Below are positions 43,612 to 43,918 of a stretch of DNA of 43,918 nt, piece by piece. Source of the stretch: Opitutia bacterium. Lineage in GTDB: Bacteria > Verrucomicrobiota > Verrucomicrobiia > Opitutales > UBA953. The notes under the pieces were generated by a model. It saw nothing but the letters and a program-made list of their open reading frames with translations. It was not told the DNA's origin and did not search any database. Position 1 is the stretch's first letter; each line of letters opens with the position of its first letter. Location: positions 1-43,918 of the forward strand of contig CANCHK010000014.1 of assembly GCA_947377865.1 (NCBI GenBank), read 5' to 3'. A program made the translations under genes and the position numbers.

Positions 43612-43918
43612 TTAGCGGACCGTCTTGCTGAGGTTGGCGACGCCGTTGACCTTCGAGTTCACGCGCAGGCGCAGGCCGTTGAGGCGGATGAAGCCCGTGG
43701 CGTCGTCCTGATTGTAAGCCTTGGTCGGGTCCGCTTCCATCGTGGCGATGTGCGGGTTGTAGAGCGAATGCGGGCTCTTGCGGCCGGCGACGTAGACGCA
43801 GCCCTTATAGAGCTTCACGCGGACGGTACCGGTGACATTGCGCTGCGACTCGGTGATGAGGGCCTGGAGGGCGAGGCGCTCCGGAGCATACCAGAAGCCG
43901 TTGTAGACGAGCGTGGCG
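43612..43918 (-). CDS. argG: Argininosuccinate synthase, C-terminal part (cut by window edge)
   Basis: The last ~102 residues of ArgG, which joins citrulline and aspartate using ATP in arginine synthesis. The visible part reads from [20 protein letters not shown] through [34 protein letters not shown] and [16 protein letters not shown] to the stop. These are the conserved C-terminal segments of the family ([12 protein letters not shown], grkSpxSLY, GFIrl). The reading frame stays open to the right edge of the window, so the start and the ATP site lie outside. The stop is 14 bases from the bidirectional terminator. Confidence 0.9.
   Translation of the reverse strand, partial: ATLVYNGFWYAPERLALQALITESQRNVTGTVRVKLYKGCVYVAGRKSPHSLYNPHIATMEADPTKAYNQDDATGFIRLNGLRLRVNSKVNGVANLSKTVR

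Noticed and set aside
1-43918. CRISPR arrays, insertion sequences or phage genes
   Set aside because: No regularly spaced repeats, transposase, integrase or phage structural gene was seen; the tail-like repeats in the long VWA protein are part of that protein.

Overview
The window is a GC-rich, densely coded bacterial chromosome segment. It holds 34 supported protein genes (one cut by the right edge), two tRNA genes, and no insertion sequence, prophage or CRISPR array. No gene-free stretch exceeds 300 bases; the longest is about 270 bases after the first tRNA. Gene content points to the PVC superphylum, most likely Verrucomicrobiota (Opitutia-like). The pointers are a very large GreA-type factor with a long N-terminal extension as in Chlamydia, an exbB-exbD-exbD set behind giant TPR proteins, a pilB-pilT-pilB-pilC block, and many genes with C/A-rich leaders that lack a Shine-Dalgarno sequence. 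No 16S rRNA is present, so this placement is inference.

Layout: 0.1-3.1 kb, a GreA-domain protein and an ArsR-methyltransferase fusion. 3.2-9.4 kb, a plus-strand operon of two exported TPR proteins, one ExbB/TolQ proton channel and two ExbD/TolR proteins, closed by a terminator and followed by a 48-residue lipoprotein. 9.6-11.9 kb, thrB-thrC on the minus strand. 12.0-18.1 kb, plus-strand NAD synthetase, glycolate-oxidase-type flavoprotein, phosphoglycolate-phosphatase-like HAD enzyme and uvrB. mutL converges on uvrB with no spacer. 20.0-23.8 kb, a DUF255 thioredoxin-fold protein and an unrecognised membrane-anchored repeat protein.

23.8-29.8 kb is a minus-strand run: two paralogous von Willebrand A proteins, a YbgC-like thioesterase, an Agl23-like membrane protein and an ApbE-like flavin transferase. 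29.95-30.3 kb holds an initiator tRNA-Met and a structured AT-rich stretch. 30.3-36.1 kb is the type IV pilus / type II secretion motor block. 36.2-41.5 kb is coaE, ftsH, tilS and serS. 41.7-43.9 kb holds a DUF4337 membrane protein, ndk, ispF, tRNA-Cys and the 3' end of argG.

The most unusual content is the envelope machinery. Both VWA proteins begin with a TonB-type membrane helix carrying Ser-x3-His, a Pro/Gly-rich linker and then a MIDAS-bearing VWA domain. The same window has an ExbB/ExbD/ExbD motor with no TonB beside it. I propose that these form an ExbBD-energised VWA system; this is inference from motifs, not shown. Other points worth checking are a MutL without its endonuclease motifs, an ApbE homologue with altered metal-site residues, a variant initiator tRNA, and a hairpin-rich intergenic RNA candidate containing a UNCG-type tetraloop.
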